A stretch of DNA of 64,000 nt from Eubacteriales bacterium (lineage in GTDB: Bacteria > Bacillota > Clostridia > Tissierellales > GPF-1), in the NCBI GenBank assembly GCA_030625815.1, contig DAOUQF010000010.1, forward strand, positions 36,469 through 100,468, written 5' to 3'. Numbering within the stretch: the first letter of the stretch is position 1; the number at the start of each line of letters is the position of its first letter. Below the pieces are notes generated by a model. It made no database searches and was not told the origin of the DNA. It was given only the letters and a program-made list of their open reading frames with translations. This document shows, piece by piece, positions 43,337 through 51,501 of the stretch. The position numbers and the translations under genes were made by a program.

Positions 43337-43942
43337 TTGAAGTCGATCCAAGAAGCGTTGTCAGAATACGAACCAAAACCGATGGATGTTGCGCGCGAAT
43401 ATGCAGTTTTGATTCCCTTGTGGAAGGGGAAGACCGAGTGGGAGATCTTGTATGAGACAAGATCAGATTTGATTTCGCAACCTGGCGAAATTTCTTTTCC
43501 CGGAGGACGTGTTGAACTGGGAGAAACACCGCAGGAAGCTGCCATACGAGAAACCTGTGAAGAATTGGGCATTGAACAAAGCGATATTACGATCCTGGGT
43601 TCCATTGATTATTTGGTCACTCGCGGATTCGTTTTATACCCATTTGTTGCAATTATTGAAGCGACTGCTGAATTTCAATCGAACCCAGATGAAGTGGCGG
43701 AACTTTTCGGGGTTTCCATTCGATCCTTGAAGGCGCAAGACCCGGAAGTATATTGGATCGAAGAGGCACGCCAGTTGCCGCAAGATTTTCCGCATCATTA
43801 TATTCCGGGAGGTAAATCCTACCCTTGGCGAAAGGGAAAAGGCAAAATTCTTTTCTATCCCCGGGAAGAAGGAATGATTTGGGGAATGACAGCTCAAATT
43901 ACCCATCATTTTGTTGAGAATTTTTGTAAAGAATATGAATGA
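43337..43942 (+). CDS. Nudix hydrolase, CoA pyrophosphatase-like
   Basis: The 201-residue protein contains a full Nudix box, G-G-R-V-E-L-G-E-T near residue 56 continuing to R-E-T-C-E-E-L-G-I. Just before it is the segment Q-P-G-E-I-S-F-P, which marks the CoA pyrophosphatase (NudL/YeaB) group. It probably cleaves CoA or related nucleotides to 4'-phosphopantetheine and 3',5'-ADP. The best start is TTG at 43337, with GGAGGAG six bases upstream. A TATACT box at 43315-43320 lies just ahead. Confidence 0.85.
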   Translation: MKSIQEALSEYEPKPMDVAREYAVLIPLWKGKTEWEILYETRSDLISQPGEISFPGGRVELGETPQEAAIRETCEELGIEQSDITILGSIDYLVTRGFVLYPFVAIIEATAEFQSNPDEVAELFGVSIRSLKAQDPEVYWIEEARQLPQDFPHHYIPGGKSYPWRKGKGKILFYPREEGMIWGMTAQITHHFVENFCKEYE

Positions 43943-44002
43943 ATTGTAAAGAATCAAAATGTTGGATATAATAAGAATGAAAGTATACGTGGGAGGATGA
44001 AA

Positions 44003-44704
44003 ATGAAGAATTATTTAAAAGGCATGATCAGCGGTATTTTGATTGTTGTTCTTATAATGGGTATGGTGCCTGCTTTTGCGACAACAATGACAAGAACGAT
44101 TCAAGCAGTTTTCAATGACTATCAAGTGTACATAAATGGCGCAAAAGTGAAAACGACATCAGAGCCGTTTATGGTTGGTGGCATTGCTTATATCTCCGCC
44201 AATGATGCCGCGAAGATGATGGGCAAATCTTTGCATGTATCGGGACAACAGATACTGATCGGCGAAGCATCGGGCGTGTCTACGCGAGAATTTCTAACGC
44301 AATCCTATGAGAAGGTTGGAAATATCTATGCAGGAATTACTTGGGTGAGCGGTGATGTTGAGATTGCCGGTACGATTTATCCATCGACTTCAACCATTCT
44401 GAGTTTTGCATCTGGCATGCAAAAGGTAAATCGTGTGAAGTATTTGACCAAAGGCGGATATGATTCATTCTCGGCTATTTTGGGCATGGATGACCGTTCT
44501 GGATCAATCTTGGAAGACGCCCGCAACTATGCCACCGTTTATTTCTACGTAGACGGCAGCCTGGCTGAGAAGGAAGAGATTTACCGAGGACAGGATCCGA
44601 TCAAGGTGTCTCTAGACCTTTCAGGAGCAAGCTCTTTTAGAATCGAAGTGGAGCACAATACCAGTGATACCTATGTGGATTTAACCAATATTGAAATGCA
44701 ATAA
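44003..44704 (+). CDS. Secreted protein with NPCBM-like C-terminal domain
   Basis: The 233-residue protein has a signal peptide (hydrophobic 8-28, cleavage likely after A-F-A). A segment resembling the copper-amine-oxidase N-terminal/stalk repeat follows (Y-I-N-G-A-K-V, then Y-I-S-A-N-D-A-A-K-M near residue 60). The C-terminal part, about 130-233, resembles an NPCBM carbohydrate-binding module, with a strand pattern A-T-V-Y-F-Y-V-D-G and S-L-D-L-S-G-A-S-S-F-R-I. It is likely cell-wall associated. The start at 44003 has GGGAGG six bases upstream. It is monocistronic. Confidence 0.65.
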   Translation: MKNYLKGMISGILIVVLIMGMVPAFATTMTRTIQAVFNDYQVYINGAKVKTTSEPFMVGGIAYISANDAAKMMGKSLHVSGQQILIGEASGVSTREFLTQSYEKVGNIYAGITWVSGDVEIAGTIYPSTSTILSFASGMQKVNRVKYLTKGGYDSFSAILGMDDRSGSILEDARNYATVYFYVDGSLAEKEEIYRGQDPIKVSLDLSGASSFRIEVEHNTSDTYVDLTNIEMQ

Positions 44705-44712
44705 TAATAGGA

Positions 44713-44758
44713 AATCCCGCAACCCTGATAAAAACAGGGTTTGCGGGATTCTTTTTTT
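44713..44758 (+). terminator. Terminator after the secreted-protein gene
   Basis: A perfect long stem (AATCCCGC AACCCTG / CAGGGTT TGCGGGATT, one bulge at most) is followed by CTTTTTTT. Confidence 0.88.
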
Positions 44759-44884
44759 ATCAATCGAACTAGTTGCGTACTAAGAAAAATGAAGCCATGG
44801 TTTTCGTTTGTCTTAGAGTTGAATGGAGACATAAGATGCGATATTATAATATAATAATGAAAAATAATGCGAGTAGGAGGCACT

Positions 44885-45382
44885 ATGGTTTTAGAGACGA
44901 CCATGAAAACTTCTCGTCCCTATCCTGAAATGGAACGGGAGATCGAAGCGTTGCTGGAGAAAGAAACGGATTGCACGGCGAATCTGGCGAATATTGCGGC
45001 TGTTCTCTATTGGGGATTAACCGATGTGAATTGGTTGGGATTCTATTTGTGGAATGGCGAAGAACTGGTGCTTGGTCCCTTTCATGGGAAGAGTGCGACG
45101 ACTAGGATTCGTTCCGGAAATGGGGTGTGCGGTGTTGCCTTTGCCGCGCGAGAGGTACAGCGGGTGGAGGATGTTCTGAATTTTCCAGGACATATTCCTT
45201 GAGACTTTTCCAGTCAATCGGAGATTGTCATACCCTTAATGAAAGATGGAAAATGTTTCGGCGTTTTAGATGTAGACAGTCCAATTCTCGCACGATTTTC
45301 CTTGGAAGATCAGGCGGGTTTGGAACGAATTGCAGCAGAGATCATGGCTCATGCCATGTGGAAAGAAAGAATCGCTGATTAG
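44885..45382 (+). CDS. msrC: Free methionine-R-sulfoxide reductase, probable selenoprotein (TGA at codon 106)
   Basis: The frame encodes a 165-residue GAF-domain fRMsr if the TGA at 45200-45202 is read through. The N-terminal half has N-L-A-N-I-A-A-V-L-Y near residue 33, W-L-G-F-Y-L-W near 50, L-G-P-F-H-G-K-S near 63 and G-V-C-G near 80. The frame then continues after TGA with S-E-I-V-I-P-L, G-V-L-D-V-D-S-P and F-S-L-E-D-Q. The TGA falls exactly on the catalytic Cys118 of E. coli fRMsr (family pattern H-I-A-C-D; here H-I-P-TGA-D). C82 matches Cys94; the resolving Cys84 is T72. No other defect is seen, and a hairpin with a GGA loop lies 17 bases after the TGA. The start at 44885 follows AGGAGG with a short four-base gap; 44903 is an alternative. 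The terminator overlaps the real end. A simple nonsense mutation is the alternative. Confidence 0.72.
45203..45232 (+). promoter_or_regulatory. Candidate bacterial SECIS hairpin behind the TGA
   Basis: CAATC (45215-45219) pairs with GATTG (45223-45227), leaving a GGA apical loop at 45220-45222; a further G-C pair (45213-45229) lies beyond one mismatch. The loop begins 17 bases after the TGA, within the spacing known for bacterial SECIS elements, which also favour GG in the apical loop. The stem is short, so it needs experimental or comparative support. Confidence 0.5.
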
Positions 45383-45395
45383 CGATTCTTTTTTT
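45367..45395 (+). terminator. Terminator overlapping the stop of the fRMsr gene
   Basis: The perfect stem AAGAATCGCT / AGCGATTCTT with loop GATT is followed by T5. The TAG stop of the full-length frame lies inside it, supporting that the gene really ends there and not at the internal TGA. Confidence 0.88.
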
Positions 45396-45536
45396 GTGTA
45401 TATTTTGTAAATGGTTTATCAAATCAAATAAATATAGATTAATTGATTGTAAATGTGGGATAATACGAGTAAGAGTAAGGTGGAAGATATTTGAAATTCT
45501 AATTCATTAGAAGAAGAAAACAGGGGGCCAAGATCA

Positions 45537-46850
45537 ATGAAAAAGAAAAGCTGGATCGTTTTACTGATGATTTTTTCTCTGATTGCTGCGATGCTGACGG
45601 GGTGCGAGAAATCACCAGAAGAAGCAGAAACGACCATAGATCCTGAAATGACCGGATTTGAAGACTTTATGATGCGCACCTTTGAGGGCGATCAATATCT
45701 GATTGTCTATGGCAGCCAGGGAAGTGAGGTGGATACGATTTGGTTGATCAACTATGCGGAATATCTAGACTCAATCTTGAATTTTCAAGAAGAGGGTCAG
45801 CTGATGATTCAATCGGATGTGGATGTAACGGAAGAGGATCTTGAGGAGAAGCATATTATTTTGCTGGGTAATCCCGAGACGAACAGCTTGTTTGCGCAGG
45901 TCAATGAGCGACTGCCCATTCAGGTAATTGATAGCAGAGTGGAAATTCCTGATGCCGGATGGACGATCGGAGAGGAAACGGCAACCTTTACGTATTTGAT
46001 ACCGAATCCATTGAATCCGAATAATTATTTATGGGTTATTGGTGCAACGAATTCCGACCATTTTTCAAGCCTCCGCTTTATGACGATGAATCTGAAAAGG
46101 GACGAGTATTTAATCAAGGTGGACGAGCGGACGAGATATAGCGGTACGTTTTCAAAATCGTCAATGGGATGGACGATTTCGCATCTGGAGGCAAGAGCGA
46201 CGATTGGAGAATTCGAGTTTGCTGGTAACGAGCATTTTGTAATTCATTATAGTCCTGTGGATCAGCAAACAAAAGAAAAAATGGCTGATATTCTTCAAAC
46301 ACGAGAGGCGGTTTATCAGAAAATTACGGACCGTCTTGGTTTTGAACCGGATAACCGGATTGATATCGACATCTATATGACAGAAGCGATTATGGAGCAT
46401 TATGTCGGACGGGATGATGACTTTTTGGCCGGAATCAGTTATGAGATTCATAAGCAGGGGCAGGAAGATCCCGGGTATCGAGAAAAAATCGCGAAGGTCT
46501 TTTTGGGAAGTTTAGGCGTGCCCTTGGATCGGATGATCTTGGATGGATTGACCCTTGCCTTGGCGGTAGAGGAAGAGGCAACGATTAGCGAGATTGTTGA
46601 TACGGATGAATACTTGCCCTTGAGTTATTTGACGGGGCCGCTGATTGACAGATCCTTCGATCCTGAGATCGTGAAAGGGGAGCTTCAGTCATTTTTCCAG
46701 TATGTCATAGAAACCTATGGAATCGACAAGGCAATCGCCTTGTATCAAGCCAACGGAACTATGGGGGTGGAAGAAGCCCTGCAACAGGTTTATGAGAAGG
46801 ATCTCTTCATCTTGGAGGGAGAATGGATGAAGGGAATCACAAATGAGTGA
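45537..46850 (+). CDS. Lipoprotein of unknown function
   Basis: The 437-residue protein has a lipoprotein signal (lipobox M-L-T-G-C, cysteine 23). The last 200 residues have a weak likeness to peptidase-MA-like proteins: an alpha-rich region with F-V-I-H-Y-S-P near 240 and I-L-D-G-L-T-L-A-L-A-V-E-E near 340, where active relatives have W-x-x-E-G-L-A. No HExxH zinc motif is present, so protease activity is not expected. It stands alone, with GGGGG in the ribosome-site region before the ATG. Confidence 0.6.
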   Translation: MKKKSWIVLLMIFSLIAAMLTGCEKSPEEAETTIDPEMTGFEDFMMRTFEGDQYLIVYGSQGSEVDTIWLINYAEYLDSILNFQEEGQLMIQSDVDVTEEDLEEKHIILLGNPETNSLFAQVNERLPIQVIDSRVEIPDAGWTIGEETATFTYLIPNPLNPNNYLWVIGATNSDHFSSLRFMTMNLKRDEYLIKVDERTRYSGTFSKSSMGWTISHLEARATIGEFEFAGNEHFVIHYSPVDQQTKEKMADILQTREAVYQKITDRLGFEPDNRIDIDIYMTEAIMEHYVGRDDDFLAGISYEIHKQGQEDPGYREKIAKVFLGSLGVPLDRMILDGLTLALAVEEEATISEIVDTDEYLPLSYLTGPLIDRSFDPEIVKGELQSFFQYVIETYGIDKAIALYQANGTMGVEEALQQVYEKDLFILEGEWMKGITNE

Positions 46851-46896
46851 TTCCTTTTTAATTTGGGGAGAAAAGCAAAAGTTTAATGAAAAATAT

Positions 46897-46944
46897 TTGC
46901 ATATCATGAAAAAACAGGGTAACATATAAATGTCAACGTTGACA
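46897..46944 (+). promoter_or_regulatory. Promoter with LacI-type operator for the sugar operon
   Basis: TTGCAT (46897-46902), a 17-base spacer and TAACAT (46920-46925) form a promoter. A perfect 14-bp palindrome with a central CG, TGTCAACGTTGACA (46931-46944), lies right over the expected start point. CG-centred palindromes are typical LacI-family operators, and a LacI regulator is encoded in the operon (52865-53878). A second, weaker palindrome, GACAGTTGTC, lies at 46969-46978. Confidence 0.7.
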
Positions 46945-47067
46945 ATTCAGAAAATTCAGCATTCTTTCGACAGTTGTCAAAGAAAACAGGAAGTTCAAAA
47001 AGAGATTCTGGAAGGAATTTTTCTTTTTGAAAGAAATTGCCATCGATGGCATAAAAGGAGGTTAATC

Positions 47068-48378
47068 GTGAAAAGGAAAAGAATTGCATTGTTTTTGGTC
47101 TTTATGCTTGCAGGCATTGGCTTACTGGCAGGTTGTACGCCAGCAGAGCCAGCAGCAGAAGAACCAGCTCCAGAACCAGAGGTGATTATTGAGGAGAAGA
47201 TCGTTGAAGTGCCAATCAATAATACGTTGGTATTCTCTTCTCGATTGTGGAGCGTACCAACAGAACAAGAATTTGTCATTAACGAGATCTTGAAGCCATT
47301 TGAAGAAGAGCATGGTGTAAAAATCAACTTCCAAGTCATGGACGATACGACCATGTTGCAGCGTGCGCAGGTACAGCAAGAGACAGATCATGTAACAACA
47401 GACGTGATCATTGCCTATGTTGCGAATATGCCGGACTGGATCAACAAAGGTTATGTAACAGACATGACTACCTTGATCGGTTCTTGGAAGGATCGTCACT
47501 TTTCAACAACATTTGAAGCCAATACCAATATGGGTGGTAAGCAATACTTTATCCCAGTTGGCGCGGACGTTTATTTGACATTGGCGAATAAAAAGGCACT
47601 TCCTTACTTACCGGCAGGCGCGGATATGGATACCTTGACCTGGGAGCAATATGCGGATTGGGCTGTCGCGATCGCGGAAGGCGAAGGTGAAGGGAAAGTC
47701 GTTGTAACTGGTATTCCAATGAAATCGTGGGTTTATCAATTTGGTGCAGCCGCACTTTCTTACGGCGCGGGATTCCCGGAAATCAATACGCCGGAAGCGG
47801 TTGAAGCATGGAAGATTTATTCGAAGATCGGCGCGGCAGACGGATATATTCCGACTGTATTGAATGTAGACAATTGCATTGATCCGATGAAACGAGAAGA
47901 AGCGTGGTTGACTGTATTCCATAATGCCCGAGCGGGTGAAGTCTATAGTTCCAATGAAACCAAATTTGTTTTGGCGCCAGCGCCATCAGGACCAGCGGGA
48001 ATCGGTTCGATTGCCGGAGTATCAGGCTTTGCGATTATGAAAGATGCGCCAAATCCTGAGTTGGCCGAAACATTCCTTGAGTACATTACACGACCTGATA
48101 TTCAGTTGAAGCTTTCTAAAGGTACCGGCGGATTTATTCCACCGGTTGAAGAAGCACTTGATTTCTTGGGAAATGAACCGACTGACGAAGTTATTTCAAA
48201 AGCAATCTTGGTATTGGAAAAAGGTCGAGTGTCTGGCGTGCCAGGCGGCGATTTCCAAGACTGGGGTGCTGTGAAGCAAGTATTTGACAATCTGTTTGAA
48301 AACATGGTTTTGAAAGGCAATGTTGATCAAGCAATGCTTGATGCTGCCAATGCAGAAATGGACGCGTTGAGGAAATAA
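47068..48378 (+). CDS. Sugar ABC transporter substrate-binding lipoprotein
   Basis: The 436-residue protein has a lipoprotein signal (lipobox L-L-A-G-C), a Pro/Glu/Ala linker and a family-1 extracellular solute-binding fold: W-S-V-P-T-E-Q-E-F near residue 64, F-E-E-E-H-G-V-K-I near 84, Y-F-I-P-V-G-A-D-V near 163 and G-V-S-G-F-A-I-M near 316. The GTG start at 47068 follows AAGGAGG six bases upstream. The substrate is probably an oligosaccharide or glycoside used by the phosphorylase-type enzymes encoded downstream. Confidence 0.9.
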   Translation: MKRKRIALFLVFMLAGIGLLAGCTPAEPAAEEPAPEPEVIIEEKIVEVPINNTLVFSSRLWSVPTEQEFVINEILKPFEEEHGVKINFQVMDDTTMLQRAQVQQETDHVTTDVIIAYVANMPDWINKGYVTDMTTLIGSWKDRHFSTTFEANTNMGGKQYFIPVGADVYLTLANKKALPYLPAGADMDTLTWEQYADWAVAIAEGEGEGKVVVTGIPMKSWVYQFGAAALSYGAGFPEINTPEAVEAWKIYSKIGAADGYIPTVLNVDNCIDPMKREEAWLTVFHNARAGEVYSSNETKFVLAPAPSGPAGIGSIAGVSGFAIMKDAPNPELAETFLEYITRPDIQLKLSKGTGGFIPPVEEALDFLGNEPTDEVISKAILVLEKGRVSGVPGGDFQDWGAVKQVFDNLFENMVLKGNVDQAMLDAANAEMDALRK

Positions 48379-48386
48379 GAAGATGG

Positions 48387-48410
48387 GGCCACCAGGTGAT
48401 CCTGGTGGCC
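48387..48410 (+). terminator. Intercistronic hairpin after the binding-protein gene
   Basis: A perfect 10-bp stem GGCCACCAGG / CCTGGTGGCC with loop TGAT is followed by TTGCTTTG. Such hairpins between the binding protein and permease genes often cause partial termination or protect the upstream mRNA, giving an excess of binding protein. Confidence 0.7.
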
Positions 48411-48434
48411 TTGCTTTGTCGAGGGAGTGAGATC

Positions 48435-49346
48435 ATGTCAAAGGAACAGAGCATCAAGCGGCGAAATTGGAATCAAATCGGGCCCTATTTGCTAGTTGCA
48501 CCAGCATTGATTTATTACACATTGTTTTGGATTCGACCGGTTTTCAAGGCCTTTATGATCAGCATAACCGACGCCTCTGGGCATCTTAGTTTAGAAAACT
48601 TTCGGCTGGTATTTCAGGATCCGACCTTTATTCCAGCTGCTCAAAATACAGCGATTATTGTTATTTTTTCCGTCACTCTGGAATTTGTTGCCGCCATGGC
48701 TTTGGCGCTTTTAATCAATCGCAAGTTCAAGGGTTCGGGCATTCTTTTATTTATCGCCATGATCCCCATGGCATTGGCGCCGGTGGCGCTGGGCGCCATG
48801 TGGAAAACAGGATTTACCACCCACGGTTGGGTGAACAGTTTTCTGACCTATATCGGAGTCTTGGATATAGGTGAAAAAATCATTTTTCTTTCGGGCGAAA
48901 GCAATACTAAAAATCTTATTTTAATTATCCTAATCGATGCGTGGCAGGTGATTCCATCCATGATGATTATCCTATTGGCGGGGCTTCAAGGCTTGCCGAA
49001 AGAAATGATGGAAGCCAGTTATGTGTTCGGTGCAAATCGATGGACAACCCTGAGAAAGATTACCATGCCGATGTTGCGAGCAACCATTCAAACTGCAGTG
49101 ATTCTTCGTTTGATCTCTGCTCTTCAAATCTGGCTGACCATTGTTATGCTCTTCGGATTCGGCCGGGTACCGGTGCTTTTGTCACGGGTTATCTACTACA
49201 ACGAAGAGGTGCCGAACCTGGCGAATAGTTTCCGAATGTCATCAACCTATTCGGTTGTTATTGCCGTGATCATTACCATCGTTGCAATTCTTTACCTGAG
49301 GGTATCGGGTGCCTTCGGCAGGAAGAACGGAGGTGAAAGCGCATGA
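48435..49346 (+). CDS. Sugar ABC transporter permease (MalF type)
   Basis: The 303-residue protein has six membrane helices and the ATPase-contact (EAA) loop E-A-S-Y-V-F-G-A-N-R-W-T-T-L-R-K-I-T-M-P near residue 195. The start at 48435 follows GAGGGAGTGAG. The end overlaps the next gene by four bases (ATGA). Confidence 0.9.
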   Translation: MSKEQSIKRRNWNQIGPYLLVAPALIYYTLFWIRPVFKAFMISITDASGHLSLENFRLVFQDPTFIPAAQNTAIIVIFSVTLEFVAAMALALLINRKFKGSGILLFIAMIPMALAPVALGAMWKTGFTTHGWVNSFLTYIGVLDIGEKIIFLSGESNTKNLILIILIDAWQVIPSMMIILLAGLQGLPKEMMEASYVFGANRWTTLRKITMPMLRATIQTAVILRLISALQIWLTIVMLFGFGRVPVLLSRVIYYNEEVPNLANSFRMSSTYSVVIAVIITIVAILYLRVSGAFGRKNGGESA

Positions 49347-50395
49347 ATCTGAAGTCCATGAAGAAAAAAGCAAATCTTGCAACGATCTATATCATTAGTG
49401 TTGCGATCATTTTTACCATTTTGATTCCTGTGTACTTCATCTTCTCCATTTCCTTTTTGTCAACACGAGAAGCCTATCAATATCCCCTGCCGCTTTTCCC
49501 GGAACTGCGATCGAAAATAAAATTGGAGAACGGGGAGCGGGGCGTGCTGTTGAGTATTTACGACAAGCGAAATGATGAGTATGAGACGTTGCTGGACACT
49601 ACCGATTTCAAAAAGATGTCGACGTATATGCGAGTCAATCTCAGTCTGAATTATACACCGGAAGAACTGGAAGAAAAGTCGAAGCTCTTGCTGACGCAAA
49701 CGCAAGTGGTCTTTAAGGCAGGGAAGGATGTTATGCATAATTACAAAACATTCTTTCAGGTGACCCGAGATGCGGTCCCCGCCTTGATTCGGAGTATTCA
49801 GATTGCGATTATCACCATTTTGATTTCATTGAGTATAGGGGGCACAGCCGGGTATACCCTGGCACGATACCAATTTAAAGGCAAGCATACGTTGAAATTC
49901 AGCATTCTATTTGTTCGTATGTTTCCTGGTGTCGCCATTGCGATGCCAATGGTGATCATTCTCGCCAATATGGGCTTGTATGATCAACCCCTTGGTTTGT
50001 CTCTGGTTTATTCGATTGGATCCATTGCATTGACAACCTGGATTACAACCAGTATCTTTTTGGGGATTCCAGTGGAACTGGAGGAGGCGGCCCAGGTATT
50101 TGGCGCCACGAAGCTTCGAACATTTATAAATATTACTCTGCCCTTGGCGTTGCCGGGACTTGCGGCAAGTTCGATGTATGCCTTTTTGGGTGCCTGGAAC
50201 GAAACCATTTCAGCACTCATTTTGACGCAGTTTAAGCCAACCTTTGCGGTTGTTGTCTATCAAGCCCTGTATGGTTCGACAGGTCAAGTGAATCTCACGG
50301 CTGCAGGCGGTATTTGCATGGCGATACCAACCCTGATCTTTACCTTTATCATACGGAAATATATCAATCAAATGTGGGGAGATGTCAGCGTTTAG
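49343..50395 (+). CDS. Sugar ABC transporter permease (MalG type)
   Basis: The 350-residue protein has an N-terminal helix, then an outside insert of about 80 residues (50-130) that is longer than in most MalG proteins, then five helices. The EAA loop E-E-A-A-Q-V-F-G-A-T-K-L-R-T near 230 ends in I-T-L-P-L-A-L-P-G. It forms the channel with the MalF-type partner. Confidence 0.9.
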   Translation: MNLKSMKKKANLATIYIISVAIIFTILIPVYFIFSISFLSTREAYQYPLPLFPELRSKIKLENGERGVLLSIYDKRNDEYETLLDTTDFKKMSTYMRVNLSLNYTPEELEEKSKLLLTQTQVVFKAGKDVMHNYKTFFQVTRDAVPALIRSIQIAIITILISLSIGGTAGYTLARYQFKGKHTLKFSILFVRMFPGVAIAMPMVIILANMGLYDQPLGLSLVYSIGSIALTTWITTSIFLGIPVELEEAAQVFGATKLRTFINITLPLALPGLAASSMYAFLGAWNETISALILTQFKPTFAVVVYQALYGSTGQVNLTAAGGICMAIPTLIFTFIIRKYINQMWGDVSV

Positions 50396-50412
50396 GCTGA
50401 GAGGAGGACAGG

Positions 50413-51492
50413 ATGGCTACAGTAGAATTAAAGCGATTGAAGAAAGTATATGACCGCAAAGTGGAAGCGGTGAAAGGCATTGACTTAATGGTGCGTGACG
50501 GTGAATTTTTGGTCTTGTTGGGTCCTTCGGGTTGCGGGAAAACCACCACCATGAGGATGATTGCGGGTCTGGAAGAAATCACCGAGGGCGAAGTCTTGAT
50601 CGATGGGATAAGTGTTGGCGAATTGCCGCCTCGAAAGCGAAATGTCAGTATGATTTTTCAGAACTATGCCGTATGGCCGCACATGACGGTTTTTGAGAAT
50701 ATCGCCTATGCCCTGAAGATTAAGAAAATGGATAAGCGTGAGGTGGAAGAGCGGGTGAAAGAGGTCGCAAATCTCTCTGGGATCGAGAGCCTCCTCGATC
50801 GCTATCCGGATCAATTGTCCGGCGGCCAGCAGCAGCGCGTTGCCGTGGCGAGAGCCATTGCCGTTCGTCCCAAGGTTTTCTTGATGGATGAACCCTTGAG
50901 CAATCTGGATGCGAAGCTTCGGGTGCAGATGCGGACGGATTTAAAGGAAATCCACAGAAGTACCGGCGCGACAACGGTTTTTGTCACCCATGATCAGTCC
51001 GAGGCCATGAGCTTGGCGGATCGGATCGTCATTATGAAGGATGGCGCCATTATTCAAACCGGTACGCCGGATGAGGTGTATCACAATAGCGTCAACCGCT
51101 TTGTGGCGGACTTTATCGGTACGCCTCCGACAAATTTTTTGAGCGTATCCGTGGGAGAGAAGGAAGAAGAGGGTTATCGGTTGAAAGGCGATCATTTGGA
51201 TTTTGTAGCCAATCACTCAAGCCTTGCTGGGTTTGAAGGAAAAGAAGTTCTATTGGGGGTTCGGCCTGAGGATATCGATATTTTAGAGGAAGCGCCCATT
51301 GAGGCGGTCTGCCGCTTGATTGAGCCGCAGGGATCCCATAACATCGTATCGGCTCAAATTGGGGAACAGCGGATGAAGTTGTCTGTGAATCCTGATATAG
51401 ATTTGAAGATCGATCAGCCATTCCGATTGGTGTTTAAGCCTGGGCAGTACCATTTCTTTGATCCGGAAACAGGAGAGCGTTTGGATAAATAG
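50413..51492 (+). CDS. Sugar ABC transporter ATPase (MalK/UgpC type)
   Basis: The 359-residue protein has Walker A G-P-S-G-C-G-K-T-T (residues 37-45), signature L-S-G-G-Q-Q-Q-R near 136, Walker B V-F-L-M-D-E-P-L-S-N-L-D-A, the H-loop V-T-H-D-Q-S-E-A, and a C-terminal TOBE/regulatory domain (V-L-L-G-V-R-P-E-D-I near 274). It energises the two permeases encoded upstream. Confidence 0.94.
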   Translation: MATVELKRLKKVYDRKVEAVKGIDLMVRDGEFLVLLGPSGCGKTTTMRMIAGLEEITEGEVLIDGISVGELPPRKRNVSMIFQNYAVWPHMTVFENIAYALKIKKMDKREVEERVKEVANLSGIESLLDRYPDQLSGGQQQRVAVARAIAVRPKVFLMDEPLSNLDAKLRVQMRTDLKEIHRSTGATTVFVTHDQSEAMSLADRIVIMKDGAIIQTGTPDEVYHNSVNRFVADFIGTPPTNFLSVSVGEKEEEGYRLKGDHLDFVANHSSLAGFEGKEVLLGVRPEDIDILEEAPIEAVCRLIEPQGSHNIVSAQIGEQRMKLSVNPDIDLKIDQPFRLVFKPGQYHFFDPETGERLDK

Positions 51493-51501
51493 GAGGACGC
51501 C

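Noticed and set aside
45127..45378. Plus-strand open frame of 83 codons covering the second half of the fRMsr gene
   Set aside because: It is in another frame and gives no fRMsr motifs. The motif-bearing frame is the one that continues across the TGA.
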